Below, one piece after another: positions 44,247 through 53,322 of a stretch of 64,000 nucleotides of DNA. Origin of the DNA: Kiritimatiellia bacterium (GTDB taxonomy: Bacteria > Verrucomicrobiota > Kiritimatiellia > RFP12 > DVOR01). The position numbers and the translations under genes are program-made. Location: NCBI GenBank assembly GCA_017531445.1, contig JAFXKZ010000002.1, positions 265,286 to 329,285 on the forward strand, given 5' to 3'. The notes below the pieces were generated by a model. The model had not been told where the DNA came from. It saw nothing but the letters and a program-made list of their open reading frames with translations, and made no database searches. Within the stretch, counting starts at the first letter, position 1, and the number at the start of each line of letters is the position of its first letter.

Positions 44247-45203
44247 ATGTCTACTGCTCTGATTCTTTCAGACGGTAAACCCGGACACGAAAACCAGTCC
44301 AAGGCTCTCGCAGAGAGTCTTGGACTTTCGTTTCAAATCTTGCCGTGTGTTTACCCGAATAAAACCAGAAAAACGCTTTCATACCTTTGCGACACCCTTG
44401 GGATAAACGTAGATCTCACGGGGGTACTTCCCCATTTTCTCCAAAGAATCGCAACGGGAAAACCCGCGCTTCTTATCGGTACTGGCTCCAACACATTTTA
44501 TTCACTAAAACTCTTGCACAAGAAATTTGCCATACCTTGTGTGGCAATTCTTACACCACGGGGTTATTCATTACGCGGATTTGATGCCATCTTGGCGCCA
44601 ACATTTGATTTACCCCCTTCGCGAGATAACATCATTCCCATCCCGACGAACCTCACACCTGCACGGCCAGATTTCTATCAATCGCAAACACAAGCATTCT
44701 TTGATCGTTATACACCCTCAAAGAAGCGTGCGGTAGGTGTTATTATCGGAGGAAAGAATCCTATTGCTGACGTGACACCGGAATGGCTGGAAGTTCAACT
44801 CAAACAGATTTTTGATTTGACGCCAGACTGTGAACACTGGGTGACGACTTCACGTCGCACCTCACCCGAAGCAGAGGCTGTTATCGATCGTTTTCCCTTC
44901 GATTATAGCCTCATCTTCTCGAGAGAACAATTTAATCCAATTCCGGCTTTTGTAACGCAATGCGAACGTCTTTTCGTAACTGCTGAATCCACCGGGATGT
45001 TGAGTGAAGCTGTTGCAATCGGTTCAGCCGCAGTTGAAGTTCTTGACAACCTTACGGTTACAAAAGGAAAATTTGTCCGCTTTGTGGATTCACTTTGCCT
45101 CAATGGCTATGCACATCGATTTGATGCCACGCTAGGGAATGCAACACGAAAGGTTGATCTCGTTCCCCAACTTGCCGAAATCAAAACGCTCCTCAAACTC
45201 TGA
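44247..45203 (+). CDS. ELM1/GtrOC1-family protein
   Basis: 318 residues. Motifs LSDGKPGHENQSKALAESL (N terminus), LLIGTGSNT near 72, HWVTTSRRTSPEAE near 195 and LFVTAESTGMLSEAV near 247 belong to the ELM1 (mitochondrial fission ELM1-like) family, which has a GT-B-like glycosyltransferase fold in bacteria and is often linked to lipopolysaccharide genes. Substrate unknown. It starts nine bases after accA, so it is the third gene of that operon, and is followed by an intrinsic terminator. Confidence 0.8.
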   Translation: MSTALILSDGKPGHENQSKALAESLGLSFQILPCVYPNKTRKTLSYLCDTLGINVDLTGVLPHFLQRIATGKPALLIGTGSNTFYSLKLLHKKFAIPCVAILTPRGYSLRGFDAILAPTFDLPPSRDNIIPIPTNLTPARPDFYQSQTQAFFDRYTPSKKRAVGVIIGGKNPIADVTPEWLEVQLKQIFDLTPDCEHWVTTSRRTSPEAEAVIDRFPFDYSLIFSREQFNPIPAFVTQCERLFVTAESTGMLSEAVAIGSAAVEVLDNLTVTKGKFVRFVDSLCLNGYAHRFDATLGNATRKVDLVPQLAEIKTLLKL

Positions 45204-45227
45204 ATAATCAACATATCGATTCAGTTC

Positions 45228-45276
45228 TTCCCTGTTTCAGAAGCTGCTTCTTGTGAGACAGGGAATTGTTTTTGTT
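45228..45276 (+). terminator. Terminator of the accD-accA-ELM1 operon
   Basis: TTCCCTGTTTC (45228-45238) pairs with GAGACAGGGAA (45255-45265) with one wobble. An inner AGAAG-CTG-CTTCT stem lies within, and TTGTTTTTGTT follows. Confidence 0.75.
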
Positions 45277-45454
45277 ATTTCAACAACCAAAATACTCTTC
45301 TAAACGATTGAAATCGCGACAGAGTAGAAACTTGGATGTTTTATTTTCTCACAAACATCAATTTAAGAAAGTCGCGCTATTTGGATCTCAAATATTCAAT
45401 TCATAAATACTAAAATCGCCTTCTGCATTATATTTTTACGACAGCAGATAGAAG

Positions 45455-45481
45455 AAAGCCCTGGAACGCTCCAGGGCTTTT
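45455..45481 (-). terminator. Terminator of the hisG-bTHX transcript
   Basis: AAAGCCCTGGA (45455-45465), loop ACGC with an adjoining T, and TCCAGGGCTTT (45470-45480), an 11-bp perfect stem. On the minus strand it is followed by CTTCTATC with a short T-run inside the stem end. Symmetrical, so it may work in both directions. Confidence 0.7.
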
Positions 45482-45497
45482 ACGTAAGCACAAAAAC

Positions 45498-45584
45498 TTA
45501 CTTCTTATGACGATTGGCCTTGATGCGTTTGCGATATTTATGCTTAGACATCTTGGCGCGACGTTTTTTCTTGATAGAACCCAC
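45498..45584 (-). CDS. Tiny basic ribosomal peptide, AURKAIP1/COX24 (bTHX-like) family
   Basis: 28 residues, too short for routine gene calling. The frame begins GTG at 45584 with AAGGAG seven bases upstream and reads MGSIKKKRRAKMSKHKYRKR followed by IKANRHKK. Half of its residues are Lys or Arg. This matches the AURKAIP1/COX24 domain peptides of Bacteroidetes and PVC bacteria, related to mitochondrial mS38 of the small ribosomal subunit. It lies 23 bases after hisG and directly before a terminator, so it is the last gene of that transcript. An internal ATG (codon 12) exists, but the GTG start conserves the family N terminus MGSxxKKR. Confidence 0.85.
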   Translation of the reverse strand: MGSIKKKRRAKMSKHKYRKRIKANRHKK

Positions 45585-45607
45585 GTTCGTGCTCCTTGGT
45601 ATTAGGG

Positions 45608-46477
45608 TTAGAAAATGACCTTGTTGAGGGCCAGTTCAATAATGCCCTGCGCACCGGCGGCACGCAGCGCGGGAATAATGTCTCTCACTTTATCCTCCAG
45701 GATAACCGTTTCAATCGCCACCCAGCCTTCAGAACTGATGCGATTGACAGTTGGAGAATGAAGCGAAGGAAGAAGGTTGGTAATGGCAGCGACCTGAGTT
45801 TCAGGAGCATTCATCTTCAAAAGCACACGGCTTTCAGCTGCGAGTGCACCTTGCAATAACATCGCGACTTGCTCGATTTTTTCACGCTTTGCAGGGTCGG
45901 CCCAAGCGGATTTATTAGCAATTAAGCGCGTTGTTGATGTCAAAACCGTATCCACAATGCGCAAATTATTTGCACGGAGTGAACTGCCTGTTTCGGTCAA
46001 CTCAATGATAGCATCCACCAATTCCGGAGCTTTCACTTCGGTTGCACCCCAGGAAAACTCCACGGTAGCATTGACTCCATTTTGCTCCAAATATCGCCGT
46101 GCGAGTCCTACAGCTTCTGTAGCAATGCGTTTACCTTCCAAATCTTTTACCGTCTGAATTGGCGAATCATTGGGCACTGCAACAACCCAACGCACCGGAC
46201 GGCTCGTCGCTTTTGAATAGCACATTTCGCACACTTCATGTACGTCTGAACCATTCTCGTAAATCCAATCATACCCCGTAATGCCGGCATCCAAAAGCCC
46301 CAATTCCACGTAACGTGCAATTTCTTGGGGACGAATCAACCGGCATTTCAGCTCGGGATCGTTTACTGTAGGCACATAGGAACGTGAAGAACAAGCGATG
46401 GAAAAACCAGCACGCTTCATCAGATTAAACGTAGATTCTTGAAGTGAACCTTTCGGCAAACCAAGTGCAATAGCCAT
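45608..46477 (-). CDS. hisG: ATP phosphoribosyltransferase (long form)
   Basis: First step of histidine synthesis: ATP plus PRPP to phosphoribosyl-ATP. 289 residues: N-terminal catalytic lobes ([40 protein letters not shown], and the PRPP loop in [18 protein letters not shown]) and a C-terminal ACT-like regulatory domain (from about 215; [13 protein letters not shown] segment [16 protein letters not shown]). The long form is feedback-inhibited by histidine and needs no HisZ. Other his genes are not nearby. It lies in the proS-HU-hisS-hisG-bTHX minus-strand group with a -10 of its own at 46515. Confidence 0.94.
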   Translation of the reverse strand: MAIALGLPKGSLQESTFNLMKRAGFSIACSSRSYVPTVNDPELKCRLIRPQEIARYVELGLLDAGITGYDWIYENGSDVHEVCEMCYSKATSRPVRWVVAVPNDSPIQTVKDLEGKRIATEAVGLARRYLEQNGVNATVEFSWGATEVKAPELVDAIIELTETGSSLRANNLRIVDTVLTSTTRLIANKSAWADPAKREKIEQVAMLLQGALAAESRVLLKMNAPETQVAAITNLLPSLHSPTVNRISSEGWVAIETVILEDKVRDIIPALRAAGAQGIIELALNKVIF

Positions 46478-46514
46478 AATGAATCAATATCCTTCAAAGA
46501 TTAAAAACGCGCAT

Positions 46515-46523
46515 AGTATGCCA
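46515..46523 (-). promoter_or_regulatory. -10 element of hisG
   Basis: TGGCATACT on the minus strand (CATACT 46515-46520, TGG 46521-46523), 37 bases before the ATG. The leader carries GAAGGATA as ribosome site. Confidence 0.42.
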
Positions 46524-46554
46524 CAATCTGAGCGTAGTAGCAAGCACTTATGCA

Positions 46555-47814
46555 TTAAAGTTGAACTTGTGTTACTTCCCGAGTCTCAAGATTTTTCACC
46601 TGAGCAACGCCGGAAGCAAGATCGTCAGGACCTAAAAAGATAGCGAATTTAGCGAGAGAATTGCCAGCTTTCCCAAAGAAATGCTTCGGTTTCTGGGGCA
46701 ATAAAGCCAAGTCTACGCGCTCACCGGTTGCCCGCAAACGTGCCGCAAGAGCTATTGCAGACGCACGTTCTGCCACACTCATGTAGCCGACAGCGTAGCC
46801 TTGACGCGCGACCGGAGCGGTTTCTCCAAGCACTTCGCGCAATACTTCTCCAACAACGACATCGCCGAACCCCATCCCGACCGCCGGCATGGATTGTCCA
46901 CCTACCAAAGCCAGAAGAGAATCATAACGGCCGCCTCCAAAGATGGCTCTGAACTTGCGTTGTACATCAAAAGCCTCGAAAACGATACCTGTATAGTAGG
47001 ACAATCCGCGAATTACCGCGATATCAAACATCAACAAATCGGCATATCCCATTTGCTGCGCGGTAGCAAAGAGTTCTTTCAAATTCTGTATCGCCGGTGA
47101 TTCTGCGCCTGCGAGAGCAGCAGCTTCATCTATAGAATTGACGGCCAGTAACGTAAACGTCTTTTTAATTGCTTCATCGTTCAAGCCTTCTGCTTTCAAT
47201 AATGCGGCAATCTCTTCATCCGAAATCTTACCACGCTTATCTAACGCAATGAATACTGCGGCATGTTGCTGTTCGGGAATCCCGCTGGCGGCAAGCAGTT
47301 CCCCAAGCAGTGCACGGCTTGATACATGAATACGCCATGCCGCATCAGGCATTCCCATTGTCCGCATTGCATAAACGGCAGCACCGAGGATTTCTGCCTC
47401 GCAAAGCACCTCTTGCGAACCTACGATATCCATGTTCAATTGATAGTGCTCACGTTTACGGCCTCGCGTCATGCGCTCGTAACGGAAGCATTGTGCCGTT
47501 GCATACCATTTAATGGGGAAAGGCAAACGGCTCTGCTTTGCGGCCACCATACGCGCCAAAGTAGGCGTCATTTCCGGGCGCAAAGCTAATTTTCTTCCGG
47601 ATTTATCTTCAAAGGCATAGATTTGTTCGGAAACTTCTTCTCCGCTTTTACGTTGCAACAGTTCCAGAGACTCCACAACACATGCGTCATAGTTCTGAAA
47701 TCCGAAATGTTCAGCCGCCGTACGCCACGCATCGAAAATACGATTGCGCCAAATCATGTCTTCCGGGTAAAAATCGCGCATACCGCGCGGTGCTTCAAAG
47801 GAAATCGTACTCAT
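46555..47814 (-). CDS. hisS: Histidyl-tRNA synthetase
   Basis: 419 residues from ATG 47814 (GAGAGG just upstream). Class II motif 1 around FEAPRGMRDFYPED, histidine-binding ALRPEMTPTLARMV, motif 2 CFRYERMTRGRKREHYQLN, HisA RGLSYYTGIVFE, FGGGRYDSLL, and motif 3 AVGMGFGDVVVGEVL. In motif 3 the usual GxxxGxER is replaced by GFGDV, a variant I have seen in some HisRS subgroups. The C-terminal anticodon domain begins near residue 325. It is the only HisRS-like protein here, so it is taken as the synthetase rather than HisZ. Confidence 0.9.
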   Translation of the reverse strand: MSTISFEAPRGMRDFYPEDMIWRNRIFDAWRTAAEHFGFQNYDACVVESLELLQRKSGEEVSEQIYAFEDKSGRKLALRPEMTPTLARMVAAKQSRLPFPIKWYATAQCFRYERMTRGRKREHYQLNMDIVGSQEVLCEAEILGAAVYAMRTMGMPDAAWRIHVSSRALLGELLAASGIPEQQHAAVFIALDKRGKISDEEIAALLKAEGLNDEAIKKTFTLLAVNSIDEAAALAGAESPAIQNLKELFATAQQMGYADLLMFDIAVIRGLSYYTGIVFEAFDVQRKFRAIFGGGRYDSLLALVGGQSMPAVGMGFGDVVVGEVLREVLGETAPVARQGYAVGYMSVAERASAIALAARLRATGERVDLALLPQKPKHFFGKAGNSLAKFAIFLGPDDLASGVAQVKNLETREVTQVQL

Positions 47815-47871
47815 TTTACCTCTCATTACATTCTGCATTCAACAACAGACGAATGTATTTTTCCGATATTC

Positions 47872-48225
47872 TTACTCTTCTGTCAGGCGTTTGGCAGGTA
47901 AATTTGCATCAAGCAAATCGTTCCTCAAGAGGCGAGAGGGCTTGAAACGGATTGATTTCCGCTCCGGAATCCATACTTCATCTTCCGGCTTTTTCGGGTT
48001 GCGCCCTTTGCGCCCCTTGCGTTGAACCACTTCAAATACACCAAATCCACGTAATTCCACATGACCATTTTCAATCAGATTAGCGAGCAAAGCTTCAAAG
48101 ATTGTATCGATAATTTGATAAGCTAAAGCTTGCGGAATGTTATACGTTTTCGCAATGACCGTAGAGATGTCGCGACGTGTACTTGTGGTAGGGATGGCTC
48201 CCTCTTTCGGATTAGTCTTTTTCAT
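47872..48225 (-). CDS. HU/IHF-family DNA-binding protein
   Basis: 117 residues. DNA-bending histone-like fold: TRRDISTVIAKTYNIPQ (helix pair), GHVELRGFGVFEVVQRKGRKGRNPKKPED (beta arm, with the usual RNPKTGE reading RNPKKPED) and VRFKPS-like IRFKPSRLLR. About 15 extra residues precede the domain and 12 follow it. ATG 48225 is preferred to an in-frame TTG two codons earlier. Probably a nucleoid protein; it could equally act at the intergenic repeats described here, which is speculation. Confidence 0.9.
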   Translation of the reverse strand: MKKTNPKEGAIPTTSTRRDISTVIAKTYNIPQALAYQIIDTIFEALLANLIENGHVELRGFGVFEVVQRKGRKGRNPKKPEDEVWIPERKSIRFKPSRLLRNDLLDANLPAKRLTEE

Positions 48226-48252
48226 TGGCAACTCACATCGTTGAATCGTTGA

Positions 48253-49950
48253 TTACGCAAGCAGAGAAAGGATCGTTTCAACCATCTTCTCAGGTGGAAC
48301 GATTGCGGAATCTTTTTCTGTCCGGCGACGCACTTCAAAACCACCTTTTGCAAAACCTTTTGCACCGGCGACCACGCGAATCGGGAAACCGATGAGGTCG
48401 GCATCTTTGAATTTCACCCCCGGGCGTTCGGAACGGTCGTCAATAAAAACATCCACCCCATTGGCTTCCAGTGCTTCGGCCAGTGCGTCCGCTTTTGCAA
48501 CCACATCCGGATTATCCGGATCAAGCACCAGTAATCCAACTTGATATGGAGCGACGGCTGCCGGCCAAATGATGCCGTTTTCATCATTGCTTTGCTCGAC
48601 AATCGCTTGAAGTGTGCGTGACACGCCAATTCCATAGCACCCCATTGTCATAATACGCGGTGCACCGGTTTCATCCAAATAAGATGCCCCGAAAGCTTCC
48701 GAATACTTCGTGCCGAGTTTGAAACACTGGCCAACTTCAGTACCACGACGGATTGCAAGCGGCTTGCCACACTTGGGACAAGCATCATGCTCTGCTACAA
48801 TAACCAAATCTTCATAGGCGAGAATCTTTGCATCACGCGCAAGTGAGACGTGCCGCAAATGGAACCCTTCTTTATTGGCTCCGACGATAACATCTGCAGC
48901 CTCTTTCAGTGCGCGATCTGCGTATACAGGCAGCTCCACCCCCACCGGACCGATTGAGCCGCACGGACCTGCCACAGAAAGAACAGTAGCTTCGTCAGCT
49001 TCTTCAATCTTTGCACCACCGAGAACGCGACGCAATTTCAAAAGATTTACTTCACGATCGCCCGGCACCAAAACCATAACCGGCTTCTGGTCTGCGAGCA
49101 CCACCAGGCTTTTTACCACCTGATTCTGCGGCACTCCCAAAAACTTTGCCACGTCTTCACAAGCATGTTGCTCCGGTGTAGCGACCATCTCAAATGCGCC
49201 AGCTTCCACTGCATAGGGCGAAGCTGCCACTACACGTTCCGCACGTTCCTGATTGGCTGCATAACCACACGCTTCACAATTCAAAATACCATCTTCGCCA
49301 CTTGAGGCAAAAACCATAAACTCATGGGAGAAGTTACCGCCAATATCGCCGGTATCGGCCTCTACCGGTGTCGCCTGCAAGCCGACACGTTGAAAAATCC
49401 GCACATACGCATCATACATTTTCCGATAGGAAATATCTGCCCCTGCCTCGTCTGCATCAAAGCTATAGGCATCTTTCATCAAGAACTCTTTACCACGGAT
49501 CAAACCGAAACGCGGACGGATTTCATCCCGGAATTTATCTTGCATTTGATAAATGATGCAGGGTAATTGACGATAGGAAGAAATTTCGTTCTTCGCCAAT
49601 GCGGTAAACGCTTCTTCTGCTGTCGGAGCAAGCACATACCAGGCATCTTTGCGATCTTTCAGGCGAAACATTCCCGGCCCCATGGTTTCCCAACGTCCCG
49701 ACTGCTTCCACAGTTCGGCGGGTTGAAGAATCGGGAAAAGCGTTTCTTGCGCTCCTGCTTTTTCCATTTCTTCACGCACAATCGCTTCTACCTTGCGCAA
49801 TGCTCGGATTCCCAACGGCATATAGGTGTAGAGCCCTCCACCCATCTTACGCAACATTCCTGCACGGATCATTAATTTGTGGCTGATGATTTCCGCATCC
49901 TGCGGTGCTTCACGCAGAGTATTCAGCAAAGCCTGGCTCCAACGCATCAT
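48253..49950 (-). CDS. proS: Prolyl-tRNA synthetase (bacterial type)
   Basis: 565 residues. Class II motifs: MIRAGMLRKMGGGLYTYMPLG (motif 1), PTAEEAFTAL, RDEIRPRFGLIRGKEFLMKDAYSFD (motif 2), GCYGIGVSRTLQAIVEQ (motif 3). A YbaK-type editing domain is inserted at about 225-380 (CGYAANQERAE, FLGVPQNQVVKSLV, GPCGSIGPVGV), and an anticodon-binding domain is at the C terminus. Start ATG 49950 has AAAGGA eight bases upstream; ten open codons before it are rejected. First gene of the minus-strand translation cluster; repeat E lies directly upstream. Confidence 0.96.
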   Translation of the reverse strand: MMRWSQALLNTLREAPQDAEIISHKLMIRAGMLRKMGGGLYTYMPLGIRALRKVEAIVREEMEKAGAQETLFPILQPAELWKQSGRWETMGPGMFRLKDRKDAWYVLAPTAEEAFTALAKNEISSYRQLPCIIYQMQDKFRDEIRPRFGLIRGKEFLMKDAYSFDADEAGADISYRKMYDAYVRIFQRVGLQATPVEADTGDIGGNFSHEFMVFASSGEDGILNCEACGYAANQERAERVVAASPYAVEAGAFEMVATPEQHACEDVAKFLGVPQNQVVKSLVVLADQKPVMVLVPGDREVNLLKLRRVLGGAKIEEADEATVLSVAGPCGSIGPVGVELPVYADRALKEAADVIVGANKEGFHLRHVSLARDAKILAYEDLVIVAEHDACPKCGKPLAIRRGTEVGQCFKLGTKYSEAFGASYLDETGAPRIMTMGCYGIGVSRTLQAIVEQSNDENGIIWPAAVAPYQVGLLVLDPDNPDVVAKADALAEALEANGVDVFIDDRSERPGVKFKDADLIGFPIRVVAGAKGFAKGGFEVRRRTEKDSAIVPPEKMVETILSLLA

Positions 49951-50113
49951 AGAAAAAATCCTTTGGTTGTAGAATGACAATCGCGCATAAGTATCTCAAA
50001 TTCTGAACAAAATGCAAGGAAAAAAGTATCTCGGTTTAAGATTTTCATCTTCTTTCACGCACATTTCCCGGTCCTCTTGGTGAACGGAAGAAGACTTTTC
50101 ACGTGATCCTCCC

Positions 50114-50200
50114 GGAATGTCGCCCATTTTCACGTTCAAAGTCGCCGAAACTTCAGCTTGATTTCGACGACTTTGAACGCCGGTTTCGGCGAAGTTCAAC
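50114..50200. repeat. Dispersed TCGSCGA inverted-repeat element, copy E
   Basis: Perfect 12-bp stem CGTTCAAAGTCG (50133-50144) with CGACTTTGAACG (50168-50179) around 23 bases. GTCGCCGAAACTT starts inside the left arm, TTTCGGCGAAGTTCAA (50184-50199) follows the right arm, and AATGTCGCCCATTTT (50117-50131) precedes. Lies between the parE stop and the proS start in an otherwise empty 342-base spacer. Confidence 0.72.
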
Positions 50201-50292
50201 CTGACGCTGCGCACCTTGTATGCAACAGCCGCTTCGAGAGAAAGATTCATCTCCGTATGCCGAATTAAAACATTGCTCCAGACAGGATCAAA

Positions 50293-52116
50293 TCAAACGT
50301 CTGTATTGTCCACCACCAGGTTTGAAAGAATATATTGACGGCGCTCTTGCGTATTGGTCCCCATGAAGAAACGAAGCGTTTCCTGCACATAGACATCATT
50401 ATGGATATTTACCGGCGTCAAACGGATATTTTCACCGATAAACTCTTTGAACTCCTTTGAATTGATTTCGCCAAGGCCTTTGAATCTGGTGATTTCTGCT
50501 TTGGCCCCGCAAGCTTTAATCGCAGCTTCGCGTTCTTCATCACTGTAGCAATAGAAACTTTGTTTGGCATTGCGCACACGGAACAACGGCGTTTCCAGAA
50601 TGAACAACCGTCCGTCTTTAATGATGTGATCAAAGAAGCGCAAGAAAAAGGTGATTAAAAGATTGCGGATATGCAAGCCATCCACATCGGCATCTGTTGC
50701 CAAAACAATTTTGGCATATCGCAGTGTATCGGGCGTTTGCTCAATGCCAAGCGTCTTTACAAGGTCGTAAAATTCTTTGTTTTTGTAAATGGCATCACGC
50801 TTCAAGTCACACACATTCAAAGGTTTACCACGCAGCTTAAACACGGCTTGTGTTTGCGTATCGCGCGCTGTTGCTACCGTGCCGCCTGCGGATTTACCCT
50901 CCACTAAAAAGAGCATGGTTTCTTCGCCCTTACCCTTTTGTTTGTCGTAGTGCAACTTACAATCCACCAATTCTTCCACGCGCACAGCACTCTGCTTGGC
51001 ACGCTCACGCACCGTTTTCTGAAGCCCTTTCAGTTCGGCCCGAATCTTAGAAGTCTCTTCAATCTTATTGATTAACCGTTGCGCATCCTCGGGATGACGG
51101 TGCAATTCATCCTCCACCACCTTTTTGATTTCTGTCACTAATTCAGCGCGAATTTCAGGGTTGCCCAACTTATTTTTCGTTTGACTTTCAAAGACTGGCT
51201 CTTTCAAGCGGATCGCCACCGCAGCAATGATGCCATCACGCGCTACGTCACCTTCATACCGTTTTTTTGAGAACTCCTGTACACCTTTCAAAAAACCTTC
51301 CTTGAAAGCCGTCTGGTGCGTGCCGCCATCATTCGTATATTGACCATTTACAAAACTGTAATAGTCCTCCCCCATATGATTGGAATGTGTGAAAGCAATC
51401 TCCAACTGCTTGGAGCGGAAACAGATAGGTTCATAGAGTTGTTCCATTCCGGCTTCGGCATTGATCAAATCCACCAATCCCGCTTCGGAACAAAAAGATT
51501 CCCCATTAAAATCAATCGTTAAACCGGCATTCAAGTAAGCATACATCTTCAAACGCCGTTGAACGTGTTCTTCCCGGAATGCGAACTTGGGAAACATCTC
51601 AATGTCTGGCACGAATTCCACATAAGTGCCGTTGCGCTCTTTGCTCTCTCCTTCGCGCTGATTGACTAACCGACCGCGCTCAAATGAAGCTTCAACAAAC
51701 TTACCATCACGCTGCGAACGCACCACAAACGTCTCTGAAAGCGCATTGACCGCCTTGGTGCCGACCCCGTTCATTCCCACCGAAAACTGGAAAACATCGT
51801 CATTGTATTTACCGCCGGTATTCATTTGACTGACACAATCAATCACTTTCCCCAACGGAATTCCACGGCCATAATCCCGGATTGCCACCTTACCGGTAGC
51901 GTAATTCAGACGAATCACGATCCGTTTACCGAAACCCATCACGAACTCATCGATAGCATTGTCCAATACTTCTTTCAAAAGAATATAGATGCCATCTTCG
52001 TATTGCGTCCCGTCACCTTTACGACCGATATACATACCGGTGCGCTGACGAATATGCTCCAATGGATCAAGCGTCTGAATATTCGTCTCATCATATAATG
52101 CCGGATTCTTTGCCAT
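50293..52116 (-). CDS. parE: Type IIA topoisomerase B subunit, ParE-like
   Basis: 607 residues. ATPase GHKL domain (LKEVLDNAIDEFVMGFG, DYGRGIPLG, VGMNGVGTKAVNALS, QTAFKEG) and TOPRIM with LVEGKSAGGT (about 395-405; gyrase usually EGDSA) and ATDADVDGLHI (about 474). The EGKSA form and the short length, without a gyrase insertion, resemble topoisomerase IV ParE of Bacteroidetes-like bacteria. The matching A subunit is not adjacent, which is unusual. It has its own promoter at 52150. GyrB remains possible. Confidence 0.85.
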   Translation of the reverse strand: MAKNPALYDETNIQTLDPLEHIRQRTGMYIGRKGDGTQYEDGIYILLKEVLDNAIDEFVMGFGKRIVIRLNYATGKVAIRDYGRGIPLGKVIDCVSQMNTGGKYNDDVFQFSVGMNGVGTKAVNALSETFVVRSQRDGKFVEASFERGRLVNQREGESKERNGTYVEFVPDIEMFPKFAFREEHVQRRLKMYAYLNAGLTIDFNGESFCSEAGLVDLINAEAGMEQLYEPICFRSKQLEIAFTHSNHMGEDYYSFVNGQYTNDGGTHQTAFKEGFLKGVQEFSKKRYEGDVARDGIIAAVAIRLKEPVFESQTKNKLGNPEIRAELVTEIKKVVEDELHRHPEDAQRLINKIEETSKIRAELKGLQKTVRERAKQSAVRVEELVDCKLHYDKQKGKGEETMLFLVEGKSAGGTVATARDTQTQAVFKLRGKPLNVCDLKRDAIYKNKEFYDLVKTLGIEQTPDTLRYAKIVLATDADVDGLHIRNLLITFFLRFFDHIIKDGRLFILETPLFRVRNAKQSFYCYSDEEREAAIKACGAKAEITRFKGLGEINSKEFKEFIGENIRLTPVNIHNDVYVQETLRFFMGTNTQERRQYILSNLVVDNTDV

Positions 52117-52149
52117 AAAATGTTGTCCTCAAAGTAAAAAAACGTGCGT

Positions 52150-52158
52150 AGTATATCA
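52150..52158 (-). promoter_or_regulatory. parE promoter (extended -10)
   Basis: TGATATACT on the minus strand (TATACT 52150-52155, TGA 52156-52158), 33 bases before the ATG. The leader has TGAGGAC. Confidence 0.48.
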
Positions 52159-52206
52159 AAAGCTCATGCACATACTTATGCGTTTATTGCCCGGAGGCTT
52201 CCACGA

Positions 52207-52470
52207 TTATGCCAATGCGGCTGCAAACACTTGGAGAATCGCCTCCTGCGTCGGATGCCCTTCGTGAATCTTCTTTCCTCCGACAAAGAACGTCGGAACG
52301 TAGTAATAATCCAAAGCCTCCGCGAATGCCACCTCCTGGGTTTCGTCGACCACTCTGATTTTTATCATCGCATATTCCGGATGCTTCGCACGCACTTCAT
52401 CAATCAAATCAAAGGCGCGTTTACAATGCGGGCACCCCGGTAACACCATCATTACAACGTCATTTTGCAT
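52207..52470 (-). CDS. Thioredoxin/glutaredoxin-like protein
   Basis: 87 residues, cytoplasmic. Redox motif GCPHCKRA (C13-x2-C16) after strand VVMMVLP, cis-Pro in YYYVPTFFVGGKKIHEG near residue 58, so a complete small thioredoxin fold. Probably a general thiol reductant; the partner is unknown. It is the last gene of the PHP-ADPRH-rsmE-tyrA operon (15 bases after tyrA). Confidence 0.85.
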   Translation of the reverse strand: MQNDVVMMVLPGCPHCKRAFDLIDEVRAKHPEYAMIKIRVVDETQEVAFAEALDYYYVPTFFVGGKKIHEGHPTQEAILQVFAAALA

Positions 52471-52485
52471 TCAAACACCTCCGAA

Positions 52486-53319
52486 TCACTTCATTAAATC
52501 CGACAATCGCAACGCATCATCAGTTGCAATCGCCTCACGAAAATCAGAGAGATAACGTTGAAAAAGGTCTATTGCCGCCAGCAAAGCCGTCTTGTTTTGC
52601 TGAAATATCGGCAGCCACATGGAAATCGGCGAGTGCGCGATGCGTGTCATTGACGCCAAGCCGCCCCCCGCAAAGCGCGCATTGAGGGCCTGATTCCGTT
52701 CAGCATCTTTGATTGTCCGAGCAAGAGCATAGGCAAGAACATGGGGCATATGCGAAAGTAACGCAGCCGTCCGATCATGTTCTTCTGCGCTCATCGAAGC
52801 CAATACCGCGCCCACCGTTTTCCATAACATACTCACCTTATGAACCGCTGAAGGCGCGCTATCTTCCGTATCAATCAACAGGGTAAAGCGATTGCGGAAG
52901 AGGTGATCTACCGCCGCATCCGGTCCGCTTCGCTCAGTGCCAGCCATCGGATGACACGCCACAAAGGCCGAACGGTTTGGGTGTTGTTTCACTGCATCCA
53001 CCAACGATTGCTTCGTAGACCCCACGTCAATGAAAACCTGTCCCGGACGGGCTTCATCCAAAAATTGCGGCAAACGTTCAGCCAAAATATTCACCGGCAT
53101 CGCCAGAATCACCAAATCGCTTTGTGCAAGAAGAGCCTCAATTGACGCCACTTTCTCATCAATCAATCCCAATTCCAACGCCCGATCAGCGTGCGCTTCT
53201 GTACGATTCCATCCAAGAATCTTTCGTGCCAAACCAAAGGTGCGGATATCTTTTGCCAGCGATCCGCCAATCAGTCCAATGCCGACAATCCCGACAGTAT
53301 TAAACAATAGTTCTTCCAT
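52486..53319 (-). CDS. tyrA: Prephenate dehydrogenase
   Basis: NAD(P)-dependent oxidative decarboxylation of prephenate to 4-hydroxyphenylpyruvate for tyrosine. 277 residues without a chorismate mutase or ACT domain. Rossmann motif VGIVGIGLIGGSLAKD (9-24), DLVILAMPVN, FIDVGSTKQSLV, ACHPMAGTERSGP (catalytic His and the GTE/SG loop), LLSHMPHVLAYALA. Starts three bases after rsmE ends. Cyclohexadienyl/arogenate dehydrogenase activity cannot be excluded. Confidence 0.93.
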   Translation of the reverse strand: MEELLFNTVGIVGIGLIGGSLAKDIRTFGLARKILGWNRTEAHADRALELGLIDEKVASIEALLAQSDLVILAMPVNILAERLPQFLDEARPGQVFIDVGSTKQSLVDAVKQHPNRSAFVACHPMAGTERSGPDAAVDHLFRNRFTLLIDTEDSAPSAVHKVSMLWKTVGAVLASMSAEEHDRTAALLSHMPHVLAYALARTIKDAERNQALNARFAGGGLASMTRIAHSPISMWLPIFQQNKTALLAAIDLFQRYLSDFREAIATDDALRLSDLMK

Positions 53320-53322
53320 AAC

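Noticed and set aside
49996..50250. 84-codon frame between parE and proS
   Set aside because: It runs straight through the inverted arms of repeat E and has no ribosome site.
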